NCBI GenBank assembly: GCA_030697685.1 | Contig: JAUYPF010000030.1 | Span: 1 to 45,220, forward strand | Direction: 5' to 3' | Source of the DNA: a bacterium | GTDB lineage: Archaea > Nanobdellota > Nanobdellia > SCGC-AAA011-G17 > GW2011-AR17 | DNA length: 45,220 nucleotides | Part shown: positions 25,090 to 33,126 of the stretch, piece by piece | Layout: every line of letters begins with the position of its first letter | Numbering within the stretch: position 1 is the first letter of the stretch | Program-made: the position numbers and the translations under genes | Notes under the pieces: generated by a model | Told to the model about the DNA's origin: nothing | Seen by the model: only the letters and a program-made list of their open reading frames with translations | Databases searched by the model: none

Positions 25090-25362
25090 TTAGAATCCAA
25101 AACTATCAGTAAATTCTTTAATCTGTTGGTAATCTGTTAAGAACTTTAAACCTTTATTTGTAATGATATATTTCCTTGTCTCTTTCTCTTCACGCTCTTC
25201 TACCATTGCTTTTTCCATTAACTCAGCAACATATCGCTTCATAGAATCATGAGAAAGATTGGATTTGTATAATAAATGAGTAGGTTTTATAGTCCCACCT
25301 TTATCTCGAATGGCCTCTAAGATGTCCTTAATAATATCAAGCTTTTCTCTTCTCTCGCCCAT
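25090..25362 (-). CDS. Archaeal winged-helix regulator
   Basis: A 90-residue protein with the pattern of archaeal one-domain winged helices: RREKLDIIKDILEAIRDKGG, then IKPTHLLYKSNLSHDSMKRYVAEL for the recognition helix region, and a wing YIITNKGLKFL. Such proteins (ArnR1-like) regulate nearby genes. It overlaps the upstream membrane-protein gene by 26 bp, which makes co-expression certain and a functional link likely. Confidence 0.85.
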   Translation of the reverse strand: MGERREKLDIIKDILEAIRDKGGTIKPTHLLYKSNLSHDSMKRYVAELMEKAMVEEREEKETRKYIITNKGLKFLTDYQQIKEFTDSFGF

Positions 25363-26005
25363 ATTGTAAAACCCTCACAAACATAAAAAATAAGACTGCA
25401 AACCCTAGTAATTGTAAAATATCTGCAACCACATAAAAGATAGAGTTATAATAGACCATTGCTAAGAAGAAAATTTGTGCACAGGCTAGAAGGTAAAAAG
25501 AAATAAAAACAAGCTTTGCATTAAAGTTCTTTTTCTCTAAATAGTTAGTATAAAATTGATGCCCTAGGAAAAATAAAAGTAAAAAAGAGACAATATGAAA
25601 TTTAATATAATATTGGTAGGAAAAAACGGTGAAGAGAAGCATGAGAGTAAAGAGTAAGATGATTACTTTCTTTTGTTCAATCTTTAAAGTCACCACTAAT
25701 AAAAGTGTTAATGCTGCAAACATGAAAAGCATATGTAATAGGAAACCATAATCAAAATTGGTGAGAATATTATTTAATGTATTTGATATATGCATGGTTA
25801 ATGCTAAATTAACTAAGGAATAAATTAGAAATGAAATGGACATTAATACAAATGCTGCGCTGAAGTAATAGTACTTCTTTTCATCAGTCATCTTATAAGC
25901 TTTATAAGACATTGCTGCAATGAGCAAGGTTACTATAATGTAAATAAGCCCAAAAAGTGCATCAATCCCACGGAACCAATATGGCCCATTAAGCAATAAA
26001 ATCAT
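25337..26005 (-). CDS. Seven-helix membrane protein coupled to a winged-helix regulator
   Basis: A 222-residue protein with about seven hydrophobic helices separated by short charged loops (KMTDEKKYYYF, KIEQKKV, YLEKKNFNAK). The layout resembles 7TM sensor or 7TM-like domains of archaea, but I see no diagnostic family motif. It comes first in a two-gene unit with the winged-helix gene, overlapping it by 26 bp. Inference: a membrane sensor with a cytoplasmic DNA-binding partner. Confidence 0.75.
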   Translation of the reverse strand: MILLLNGPYWFRGIDALFGLIYIIVTLLIAAMSYKAYKMTDEKKYYYFSAAFVLMSISFLIYSLVNLALTMHISNTLNNILTNFDYGFLLHMLFMFAALTLLLVVTLKIEQKKVIILLFTLMLLFTVFSYQYYIKFHIVSFLLLFFLGHQFYTNYLEKKNFNAKLVFISFYLLACAQIFFLAMVYYNSIFYVVADILQLLGFAVLFFMFVRVLQYGREKRKA

Positions 26006-26129
26006 TATTCTTCGTGCAAAACTCCTTGTTTATAAGTCTTGTGGAAAGTTGTTATGGAGAGTGTGTTCTAGTTCTTTATAAATGCTATTTGTATATTTAT
26101 TTTAGAAATACTTGCATACCTTTTCACAG

Positions 26130-26168
26130 GTTGGAAGTTCTCCCTCCCCAAACTGAGGCTTCCAATCT
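26130..26168 (+). other. Hairpin followed by a T-rich run
   Basis: GGTTGGAAG (26130-26138) pairs with CTTCCAATC (26160-26168), 9 bp with one G-T pair and a 21-nt loop, followed by T-rich sequence. It could be a terminator or a small structured RNA in the 236-bp spacer between divergent genes. Nothing else is seen in that spacer except the TATA box at about 26207-26216 (TTTATATATT) for the next gene. Confidence 0.35.
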
Positions 26169-26241
26169 TTTTTCTCCTTTTTATTTATTCTTGATTTTTC
26201 CTCCATAAGGTTTATATATTTTTCCTATCTTTTTTTCATTT

Positions 26242-26658
26242 ATGACACAAACATCCCTTTTCCAAGACCCTGAACTCAGACCTATGCAAACACTTTCTTC
26301 TTCTGATAAAGAAACACTTGAGATCATTGCACAACGTGCCGCAGAATATCCTCTATTATATGGAGGGCATTTACGTGATGGATATAGAACTTCTACAGCT
26401 GAGCAGAGACTAGGTATTATACTGGGCAGACTTAAAGGCGGGCCTTCATCTCATAATTATCTTGTTTGTCATACTGGAGTCATAATTGGTTATCTCTCTA
26501 TTTGGGGCGGTTATGATCCACATGAAATGGAAGCTGGCCGAGGAGAAATAGAATTAGGATTCTTAGATCCATTGAAAAGGCAGTATGAAGGACTTCTACG
26601 AGTAAAGGCAGAAGGAATACTCTCTGAATTAGAGAAAGCTGATGCAGATGACTGGTGA
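26242..26658 (+). CDS. Hypothetical protein, possibly a short GNAT-like domain
   Basis: A 138-residue protein. The middle, NYLVCHTGVIIGYLSIWGG followed by GEIELGFLDPLKRQYEGLL, resembles strands 2-4 and the acetyl-CoA loop region of a GNAT acetyltransferase, but the fold would end soon after that point, so an active enzyme is doubtful. The TATA box ends about 26 nt before the ATG, giving a leaderless message. It lies just ahead of tRNA-Leu(TAA). Confidence 0.6.
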   Translation: MTQTSLFQDPELRPMQTLSSSDKETLEIIAQRAAEYPLLYGGHLRDGYRTSTAEQRLGIILGRLKGGPSSHNYLVCHTGVIIGYLSIWGGYDPHEMEAGRGEIELGFLDPLKRQYEGLLRVKAEGILSELEKADADDW

Positions 26659-26708
26659 GAACTTTGTGAAAAGTTTTATAAAGTATTGAAAGATTTTTCT
26701 AGACATAT

Positions 26709-26862
26709 GCGGGGGTTGCAGAGCCTGGTCAAAGAAATGGAGTTAAATATCTATTTCGACTTGATGCGCAGGACTTAAGACCTATGGATAGACTCTGAAG
26801 GCAGAGTCAGTAAGATATCCTGTCCCTTAGTGGGTCCGAGGGTTCAAATCCCTTCCCCCGCA
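26709..26862 (+). tRNA. tRNA-Leu (anticodon TAA) with two introns
   Basis: Acceptor GCGGGGG pairs with CCCCCGC, discriminator A. D stem GCA (26718-26720 region) pairs with TGC at 26765-26767 only if about 31 nt (26734-26764) are removed, giving an intron in the D arm. The anticodon loop CTTAAG-A (anticodon TAA, 26776-26778) and stem CAGGA/TCCTG close only if 37 nt (26780-26816) are removed, the canonical 37/38 intron; that intron contains the hairpin GACTCTG/CAGAGTC. A long variable arm and T loop TTCAAAT complete a class II tRNA-Leu of about 86 nt. Intron ends can shift by a base or two. Confidence 0.88.
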
Positions 26863-26907
26863 TTATATTTTAGAAAAGTTTATTAATTTTTTAATCCTCT
26901 TATTTTT

Positions 26908-27708
26908 ATGGTTTCTTTAGTATCAACTGCTTATCTGATTGGAAAAGTAATGGGTGATGGGCATTTAGAGAAAACTCTTGGTTCCTGTTATTTTATTTCT
27001 GGTGATGAAAAACAACTATTGTTATTAAAAAAGTTTATAATCCAGGAATTTGAGATTAATAAGGATAAATTTAGCCTTAAAAAATACTTTACTAAAAAAG
27101 GTATAAGCTACAAACTAAGGATTAGTTCTGTTAATTTTTGTAAATTCCTTTTTTCTCATGATGCCCCAAAAGGCAGAAAAGTTGAACAAGCTTTTTTCGT
27201 CCCTATTTGGATATTAGACCATAAGAATTTCCAAAAAGCTTTTTTACAAGGTATCCTAGAAGATGAATTAACTACTATTAAAATAGAAAAGTCTAGTCAT
27301 TCAGTAGCTATACAGTTTAAAATGTCTAAAATTAAAAATCTTTATTCAGAGCATGAAGTCTTTATGATGCAAATTAAAAATCTACTCGAAAACTTTTCAA
27401 TTGAATGTGGTGAACTAAGGTTTCAAGAAAATAAAGAAGACCTCTCTAAATTTAGATTTTATTTCCATATACAACGCAATAAAAGAAATTTAATTAGATT
27501 TAAAGAAAATATAGGTTTCTGTTTAAATATTCAAAAATCGCAGGAACTGGAAAAAACTTATCAAATATTAAAGAAGACCTTACGACCAGAAGTTAATAAA
27601 ACAGAAATCTTGATATTTAGGCAGAGTGGGTTAAGTATTAGACAAATAGCCTCTAAAACAAATATTAGTTCCACCCATGTCCATAGAATTCTTCAAAAAT
27701 TTAACTAA
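26908..27708 (+). CDS. LAGLIDADG homing endonuclease with C-terminal HTH
   Basis: A 266-residue protein with two LAGLIDADG-type helices, AYLIGKVMGDGHLE (about residue 9) and FLQGILEDELTTI (about 112), so a monomeric double-motif enzyme; the second motif has E-D-E in place of the usual D-G. The C terminus (IFRQSGLSIRQIASKTNISS, then THVHRILQ) is a resolvase-like HTH that may add DNA specificity. It begins 46 bp after tRNA-Leu(TAA), whose two introns are plausible homing products. It is free-standing, not inside an intron. Confidence 0.85.
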   Translation: MVSLVSTAYLIGKVMGDGHLEKTLGSCYFISGDEKQLLLLKKFIIQEFEINKDKFSLKKYFTKKGISYKLRISSVNFCKFLFSHDAPKGRKVEQAFFVPIWILDHKNFQKAFLQGILEDELTTIKIEKSSHSVAIQFKMSKIKNLYSEHEVFMMQIKNLLENFSIECGELRFQENKEDLSKFRFYFHIQRNKRNLIRFKENIGFCLNIQKSQELEKTYQILKKTLRPEVNKTEILIFRQSGLSIRQIASKTNISSTHVHRILQKFN

Positions 27709-27715
27709 TTAATTA

Positions 27716-27949
27716 TCATTTCAATCCAAAGAAAGAAGATTTTTTTTGCACAACTGGTTCTGCAGGTGCTAACCAATGAAAATTATTGTGTACTTTTTTC
27801 TTGAGATCATCTAATTGTGCCTGAATATCTTTTACACGATCTGAAGCTGCACCTTGCCGTGAAGCATTAATTTCATTTCGTAAATGGTCAAATAAAGGGA
27901 CTATTCTTTGCAAGTCTTCTTTGAGTTCTTGAATTGGATCCTTTGGCAT
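27716..27949 (-). CDS. Small coiled-coil hypothetical protein
   Basis: A 77-residue protein: charged helices (PIQELKEDLQRIVPLFDHLR, then VKDIQAQLDDLKKKVHNNFHW) with heptad spacing and a short tail ending SSFFGLK. No family is recognised. It has no membrane segment. It lies between the two homing endonuclease genes, unrelated to either by sequence. Confidence 0.65.
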   Translation of the reverse strand: MPKDPIQELKEDLQRIVPLFDHLRNEINASRQGAASDRVKDIQAQLDDLKKKVHNNFHWLAPAEPVVQKKSSFFGLK

Positions 27950-28035
27950 GCTTTATTAGGAGTATTTGTGCTTTTTAAAATTTTAGATACTGTTGTAGTT
28001 GATAAAGCTAAACTAACCCTTAATAAAGAAATTAA

Positions 28036-28139
28036 AGCCTCAGCCGCGATTTGAACGCGGGACCTCTTGCTCTTCGGACCAACTTACCAAGCAACTTAGC
28101 GAATTTCTTCTGTGCTATACCAGGCTAAGCCACTGAGGC
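28036..28139 (-). tRNA. tRNA-Thr (anticodon GGT) with two very short introns
   Basis: On the minus strand, acceptor GCCTCAG pairs with CTGAGGC, D arm GCT/AGC, T arm CCGCG/CGCGG with loop TTCAAAT, discriminator U as in archaeal tRNA-Thr. The anticodon stem CTTGC/GCAAG and loop TTGGTAA appear only after removing 17 nt (28111-28095, between stem bases 27 and 28) and 13 nt (28084-28072, at 37/38). Anticodon GGT at 28088-28086. The mature tRNA is then 74 nt. The overall resemblance to tRNA-Thr(CGT) at 24635 supports the assignment. Confidence 0.82.
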
Positions 28140-28775
28140 ATTAATTTTCTTTAGATGCCTAGGATTTGAGAATCCTATCATTAACATCCACTTCTTTAGT
28201 TGCTCATGTCCATAAACCTCTATATAAAATTTTCTGTTTGTTCTTTTTGAGGTATATATCTCAAAATATTTACTTAATAGAGCTTTTAATTGTAGAAATA
28301 AACCTTCATTTGCAATTTGTAAAGTTATTCTTGGATATGGCTTCTTGTAAATAGACCTTTTATCAAAATAGACACAACCATCAGTATCAAAAATCCCTCT
28401 AATTGTAGCATATATAAACTCTTTTTTCCCAGATATTATCTCTTTAGGAATTTTCACAAAATAAACTTTTTTTCCTTGTGGAAATTGAAAGCGCTCTTTT
28501 AACATATAGAATAATATTTTTGATTGAAAATTTACTCTAAGAGTATTTTTCTTTTTCCGGATGTATGGCTTCATCCCAAATAATTTCTTTGTAATAGGAG
28601 TAATAGTATTGTTGTAATATCCATTATCTAAATTAGCATCTCCAGTAAATTGTATTACATACTTTCCTGGTTGATAAGAATTATAGAATGCATCGCCTAT
28701 AAATGCGCCTACAAACTCACAAAGCTCTCTATTAAGAGCCATATTTGGATCAAAAGAGTAATTTACTTTCCCCAT
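28125..28775 (-). CDS. LAGLIDADG homing endonuclease ending inside tRNA-Thr
   Basis: A 216-residue protein with two LAGLIDADG helices: CEFVGAFIGDAFYNS (about residue 19) and ATIRGIFDTDGCVYF (about 122), both with the catalytic Asp. The two half-domains around them are typical of archaeal intron-homing enzymes. The gene is upstream of tRNA-Thr(GGT) on the same strand and its last codons (A-S-V-A-stop) are the first bases of the tRNA, so the TAG stop is part of the D loop. A TATA box at 28792-28805 (TTATAAATAAATG on the minus strand) gives a leaderless message that would run on into the tRNA. Confidence 0.88.
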   Translation of the reverse strand: MGKVNYSFDPNMALNRELCEFVGAFIGDAFYNSYQPGKYVIQFTGDANLDNGYYNNTITPITKKLFGMKPYIRKKKNTLRVNFQSKILFYMLKERFQFPQGKKVYFVKIPKEIISGKKEFIYATIRGIFDTDGCVYFDKRSIYKKPYPRITLQIANEGLFLQLKALLSKYFEIYTSKRTNRKFYIEVYGHEQLKKWMLMIGFSNPRHLKKINASVA

Positions 28776-28805
28776 TTATTCTACCATAGAACATTTATTT
28801 ATAAG

Positions 28806-28920
28806 TTCTGCGCGCACCTCGTGCCAAGCTGTCCGCGTGTCCATGAGGTTGAATTCAAAGGATATAAGGCTTTAAATGACAAAGTAGTTTTGTCCAAGAC
28901 TTGTCAAATCCCCTGAGGCT
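28806..28920. other. GC-rich non-coding block, possible structured RNA or tRNA relic
   Basis: This stretch between the endonuclease promoter and the cysteine-rich gene is much richer in G and C at its left end than its surroundings. ACCTCGTG (28816-28823 region) can pair with CATGAGGT (28842-28849 region), 8 bp with one G-T pair. It ends CTGAGGCT (28913-28920), identical to the 3' acceptor and discriminator of tRNA-Thr(GGT). No complete cloverleaf can be drawn and no reading frame is convincing. Confidence 0.35.
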
Positions 28921-28947
28921 TTTTCTTATTATTTTAAAGTAAAAAAA

Positions 28948-31900
28948 CTAAGGGCCTTCTCCAAACATGTGGCCTAGGAGTTCCATTGCAGTTCCTAATT
29001 CAGAAATAGGTGATACAGAAATATCTCCACTTGCAAATCCAGCAGTAATTTTTGTAATCATGATTCCTGCATCAATTGCGCCGCCAATATTTTCTTGTAA
29101 AGAATCTTCTACCCATTCTGGATGTTCTACTCTTCCATCTTTTTCCATAGTAGAAATTAATCCATAAATAAAATCAAAATCAATTTCTATTGTAAGATCC
29201 TGTTCTTTTTCGTAATTTATTACAGGCTTTACTTGGAAAAGATTTTCTTCTGATATAGAAAAGTCCACAATAAAAAGAGATTCATCTCCTTCATTGATTG
29301 TAATCTTTGCATCTAAAGATCCATCTTCATATTCTTCCGTTAACTCTCTTATACGGCTCATAGCTTCTGGGCTAGAACGAAGTTCTTCTAGCTCTTCTAC
29401 ACTAGGACCAGACTGTTCTCCTTCTTCACCAGGGAAATGACCTTCAAGAGCTGCAGTTTGAAATTCCTCTTTCACGAGTTCTTTTGGAGGAAATATTCCT
29501 AATTTCATATATGGAGTATTTATTTCTCGTTCAAATTCTTCTGCATATGCTGGCTCTTCCCAAATTTCTATACTTCCTCCTTCAAATTCGTATTCTAATT
29601 CTAATGGAGTAAGTGTTGGGAACTCTTCATCTAAACATTGAGAACTTCGTGCTAATTGCCTTGTATTCTCAACAATGCTCCAATACATAGTATGTATTGC
29701 TTCAATATTGGTTTCCCACTCTTTTGTATCTTCTGTTAATAAGCCTGCGAATATATTTTCTATAAATTCTTGATCTGTTAAGGAATATTCAATTTCTGCA
29801 CGTTGTCGTAGAGCATCTTCTTTTTCTTGTACACACCAATCGCTACCTAAACTATTTTCTATTTCACTTCTCTGTTGATTTAGCTCATCAAAAGGTTCTC
29901 CCCATGTATCAAAATGTATCCAAGACTCAACTTGTCCATTGGGAAATGAAGTACAACCGCCTGAAAAAGATAATGCGCCTTTATCTTCCTGCCATGTTGA
30001 TCCTTTGAAACAACCAAAGCTCATTACTACTGCACTATCATATGGAGCACATGTTGGTGCGGCACAATCTTCGTTACTTGCACAAGAAGAACATTCCTTG
30101 CCTTCTGATTCGCAATCCCACCAAATTCCATCACAGTTTGAAAAACCTTCTGTACATTGGCAGTTTCCTTTCTGTTCATCACAATACTGATTTAGACCAC
30201 AACCTCCTGCACAGAGTTCTCGTGTTCCTCCACAAGTTGGATCAGATGTTTCACAGCCATCACTTCCGTCTTCATTACAATCAAAAAATGTGTCTTTACA
30301 ATAACATTCTCCTCTAAATGTATCACAGCCTTGATTGTCTGCACAATCTTCATCTATTGTACATGTCTCTGCTGTAACTTTTCCTGTGACTACATTTGCA
30401 TCTGTTGCCCAAATAATAAAACCAGTTATAGAAGCTTCTGTTATTTGTTTTTTATTTGCTTGAGGGATATTTTGTATTTCTTCTTGTTGTTGATTACTTT
30501 CTTCTACTATCTGGATTATTTCTTGAATACTTTCTTGTTGTATTATTTCTGTTTCTTCATTTATAGGAATTAAAAAACCACCCTCAACTAGTTGATTATA
30601 ATTTTCTTCAGGAATTTCTTTACATACACCATTTGAACAAATGTCCCTTTCTCCTGCACAGTCACTTTCTAGAGTACATGATTGACCAGTTTCTAGAGGA
30701 TCTTGTTCTACAAGTATATTTTCACAGAAACCACTTGTACATTCTTGATTTATGGAACATTCTTCAGCTGCAGTACAGGATTTTTTGTTTGTACAATAGC
30801 CATAGGAACAGAATTCATTTTCCGTACACTCTCCTTGCAATGTACAAAGTTTTCTACACACTCCTTCTTGTAGTGTTTCTCCTTCTGCACAGACTGCAAG
30901 CTCTTCTGTTGTTAAACAGGATCCTTCATGACAAAAACTATTTTCTGCACAAGATTGTGTTTCACATGCAGAAATATCTTGACAATCAAATAATTGATCT
31001 TCATCATTATCTAAGCCATCAATACATATTTCTTGTTTCTCCCCGCAACTTGACATATCTGTACAGGTTCCATCACCATCACAATCATAAAACCCTTCTT
31101 TACAGACACAGAGAGATCCTTCTAAAACTTGATTTTCTCCACAAAATTCTTGGCCACAAGGAACTGTTTGTTTTTGTATTCCTGCTTCTGTTTGACAAGA
31201 ATATATTGTACATGGGAAAGGTTGGAGTGTTCCTTCACAAATATATGTTGTATCTGTACATGGTGTATATTGTTGTTGTTCACTGCATACAAATAAAACT
31301 TCATCATCACAAAGGCTATAACAAACTTCTTTTTGCATACCTGTAGAAATTTCATCACAAGTTTGGTAACATGCTGCATTTAAAGACGGAGCTTTACAAA
31401 TGGTACAAGGATCACAGGTTTGTGCGCAATTGATATCTGCTTCTTCGAAACTCTCATATTGTGTACGACATTCTGTACATGGAGAACATTCATTAATACA
31501 ATCATTGACTTCAAGGGTTTGTAAAGAATCTTCACAGGCTGTACATTCAGAGCAAAAACTTTGCTGCCTACAATTTTCATTACAAACATTACATCCAGAA
31601 CTTTCACAGATTTCATTACAATATTCGCCACCACTTGTTCTATCACAAGACCAACATTCTTGACAAGAAGTTTCATAACAATCATTTCTACATTCTCCAC
31701 AGCCTCCACCACAAGCATTTTGGCAGAATTTACCACAGGTTTTTGCACAATCTGGATCACTACAATCTACTACAGTATCTCCATCGTCATCTATTCCATT
31801 TTCACAATCTTCTAGACCGCCTAAAGCATAGGTACATGCACCAGCTATACATGCTTCTTCTTGTACATTACAAGTTTCTTCATTAGTATTTTGGCACCAT

Positions 31901-33081
31901 GCATCTTGATGTTCTATAGTATTTGTTGCTAATCTTTGTTCGTAGCGACGCTCTTGTACTGTTTCCGTTTCTATAGATCCAAAATCTCCAAGAATATTCT
32001 GTAATTGGGACTTTCTTTTTTCAAAATCTTCTTTATCATTTTGTACAGGGTTTTCATTATTATAATATTTTTCACTTAAGACTTCATTTAACGCTTGCAT
32101 TTTATCTTGGTTACTTGCTAATGAATCCCAAGAGGCTTCTTCATCATCAATTCTTTGCATCTGAGAGTACATTTCTTGTAGCGTTGTTGTTAATTCTGCT
32201 TCCAATTGTTCTATTGTATAATTCGGAAAACTATCTCTATTGTATTCTCCAGAATCACTTGCTCCACTAAAATCTATAGGACTATCAGATCTTGGATTTA
32301 ACCATATATTCATCCACGGCCATTGACAGGAGTCTGCACATTCTGGCATGCTTACTAAAAGAGTTACTTCCATATTTTCACCTTCAAAGAACTCTAGATT
32401 CCAGCGTTCACTTTTTTCATTGCTTTGTAAAGATCCTGAAGGAAAAATATCATTCATTACTGATTCACAGTTTGCTTTATTTTGATCTACATATTGCCTT
32501 ATTTCTCTCTCTGCTGCAACAACTAAAGCAGTTGTCTCTGTTGGAGAACCTGTTCCTTGAAGATATGCATTCCCAGAAGATTCAATTTCTGCTAAAGCAC
32601 TATCAATATCTAGAGTCAATTCCTTTTTGTATCGTATCTGAAAATCTGTCCAATAATACAATGTTTGTTCACCATTATTATCATATATGTGAGGCCATGC
32701 ATTAAAACTCATTTGTATTCGTTTTCCATCAAAAAGAATTTTTTCAAACCAAGGGACTTCTTCTTCCAATTTTGTATTTTTATCTGTTGAGCTTGACCAT
32801 GCTTGCTTTGTATAGCCTTTTGGAACTCCAAAGAATTGTTCTGCTGCATCTGCAGTGATACCAGAGGGACCACGCTCTTCTTGATTAAAACCTCCCAGAA
32901 TCTCATTCACTTTATTTCTCGTTAAAGAACCTTGAATAAGAAGTTCGAGATAATCTATATTTCCCATTTCATATTGTTCTGCATAAATTATTAAATTCGA
33001 AATTTCTCCATCCACAGTTTGTGCAGATACAAGAGGAATAGATAGGAGAATAAAAATACTTAGGATTAGATTTCTTTTCAT
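28948..33081 (-). CDS. Giant cysteine-rich secreted protein
   Basis: A 1377-residue protein from the ATG at 33081 (a GTG two codons earlier is possible). A signal peptide (MKRNLILSIFILLSIPLVSA) is followed by about 380 mostly acidic residues, then about 600 residues of cysteine repeats: EGF-like and granulin-like CxxxC patterns and two copies of a C-x-G-I/L-D-D/N-D motif (CENGIDDDGDTVVDCSDPDC and CIDGLDNDEDQLFDC) that look like calcium-binding loops. A mid-protein ITGFIIWATDANVVTGKV segment is like those in other DPANN surface proteins. The C-terminal 350 residues are cysteine-poor. No membrane anchor is clear. Role inferred: disulfide-stabilised envelope or cell-cell contact protein. Confidence 0.85.
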   Translation of the reverse strand: MKRNLILSIFILLSIPLVSAQTVDGEISNLIIYAEQYEMGNIDYLELLIQGSLTRNKVNEILGGFNQEERGPSGITADAAEQFFGVPKGYTKQAWSSSTDKNTKLEEEVPWFEKILFDGKRIQMSFNAWPHIYDNNGEQTLYYWTDFQIRYKKELTLDIDSALAEIESSGNAYLQGTGSPTETTALVVAAEREIRQYVDQNKANCESVMNDIFPSGSLQSNEKSERWNLEFFEGENMEVTLLVSMPECADSCQWPWMNIWLNPRSDSPIDFSGASDSGEYNRDSFPNYTIEQLEAELTTTLQEMYSQMQRIDDEEASWDSLASNQDKMQALNEVLSEKYYNNENPVQNDKEDFEKRKSQLQNILGDFGSIETETVQERRYEQRLATNTIEHQDAWCQNTNEETCNVQEEACIAGACTYALGGLEDCENGIDDDGDTVVDCSDPDCAKTCGKFCQNACGGGCGECRNDCYETSCQECWSCDRTSGGEYCNEICESSGCNVCNENCRQQSFCSECTACEDSLQTLEVNDCINECSPCTECRTQYESFEEADINCAQTCDPCTICKAPSLNAACYQTCDEISTGMQKEVCYSLCDDEVLFVCSEQQQYTPCTDTTYICEGTLQPFPCTIYSCQTEAGIQKQTVPCGQEFCGENQVLEGSLCVCKEGFYDCDGDGTCTDMSSCGEKQEICIDGLDNDEDQLFDCQDISACETQSCAENSFCHEGSCLTTEELAVCAEGETLQEGVCRKLCTLQGECTENEFCSYGYCTNKKSCTAAEECSINQECTSGFCENILVEQDPLETGQSCTLESDCAGERDICSNGVCKEIPEENYNQLVEGGFLIPINEETEIIQQESIQEIIQIVEESNQQQEEIQNIPQANKKQITEASITGFIIWATDANVVTGKVTAETCTIDEDCADNQGCDTFRGECYCKDTFFDCNEDGSDGCETSDPTCGGTRELCAGGCGLNQYCDEQKGNCQCTEGFSNCDGIWWDCESEGKECSSCASNEDCAAPTCAPYDSAVVMSFGCFKGSTWQEDKGALSFSGGCTSFPNGQVESWIHFDTWGEPFDELNQQRSEIENSLGSDWCVQEKEDALRQRAEIEYSLTDQEFIENIFAGLLTEDTKEWETNIEAIHTMYWSIVENTRQLARSSQCLDEEFPTLTPLELEYEFEGGSIEIWEEPAYAEEFEREINTPYMKLGIFPPKELVKEEFQTAALEGHFPGEEGEQSGPSVEELEELRSSPEAMSRIRELTEEYEDGSLDAKITINEGDESLFIVDFSISEENLFQVKPVINYEKEQDLTIEIDFDFIYGLISTMEKDGRVEHPEWVEDSLQENIGGAIDAGIMITKITAGFASGDISVSPISELGTAMELLGHMFGEGP

Positions 33082-33126
33082 ATACACAGCTCTTTTTATT
33101 TTGCTAAGAGTTTCTTCTATTTAAAT

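Noticed and set aside
28806-28920. A fifth tRNA gene
   Set aside because: Only the CTGAGGCT end resembles a tRNA; there is no pairing 5' acceptor, D arm or anticodon arm on either strand.
30633-31346. 237-codon frame antisense to the cysteine-rich protein
   Set aside because: It is rich in His, Leu and Tyr, the expected mirror of Cys/Glu/Asn-rich codons on the other strand, with no promoter, RBS or recognisable domain.
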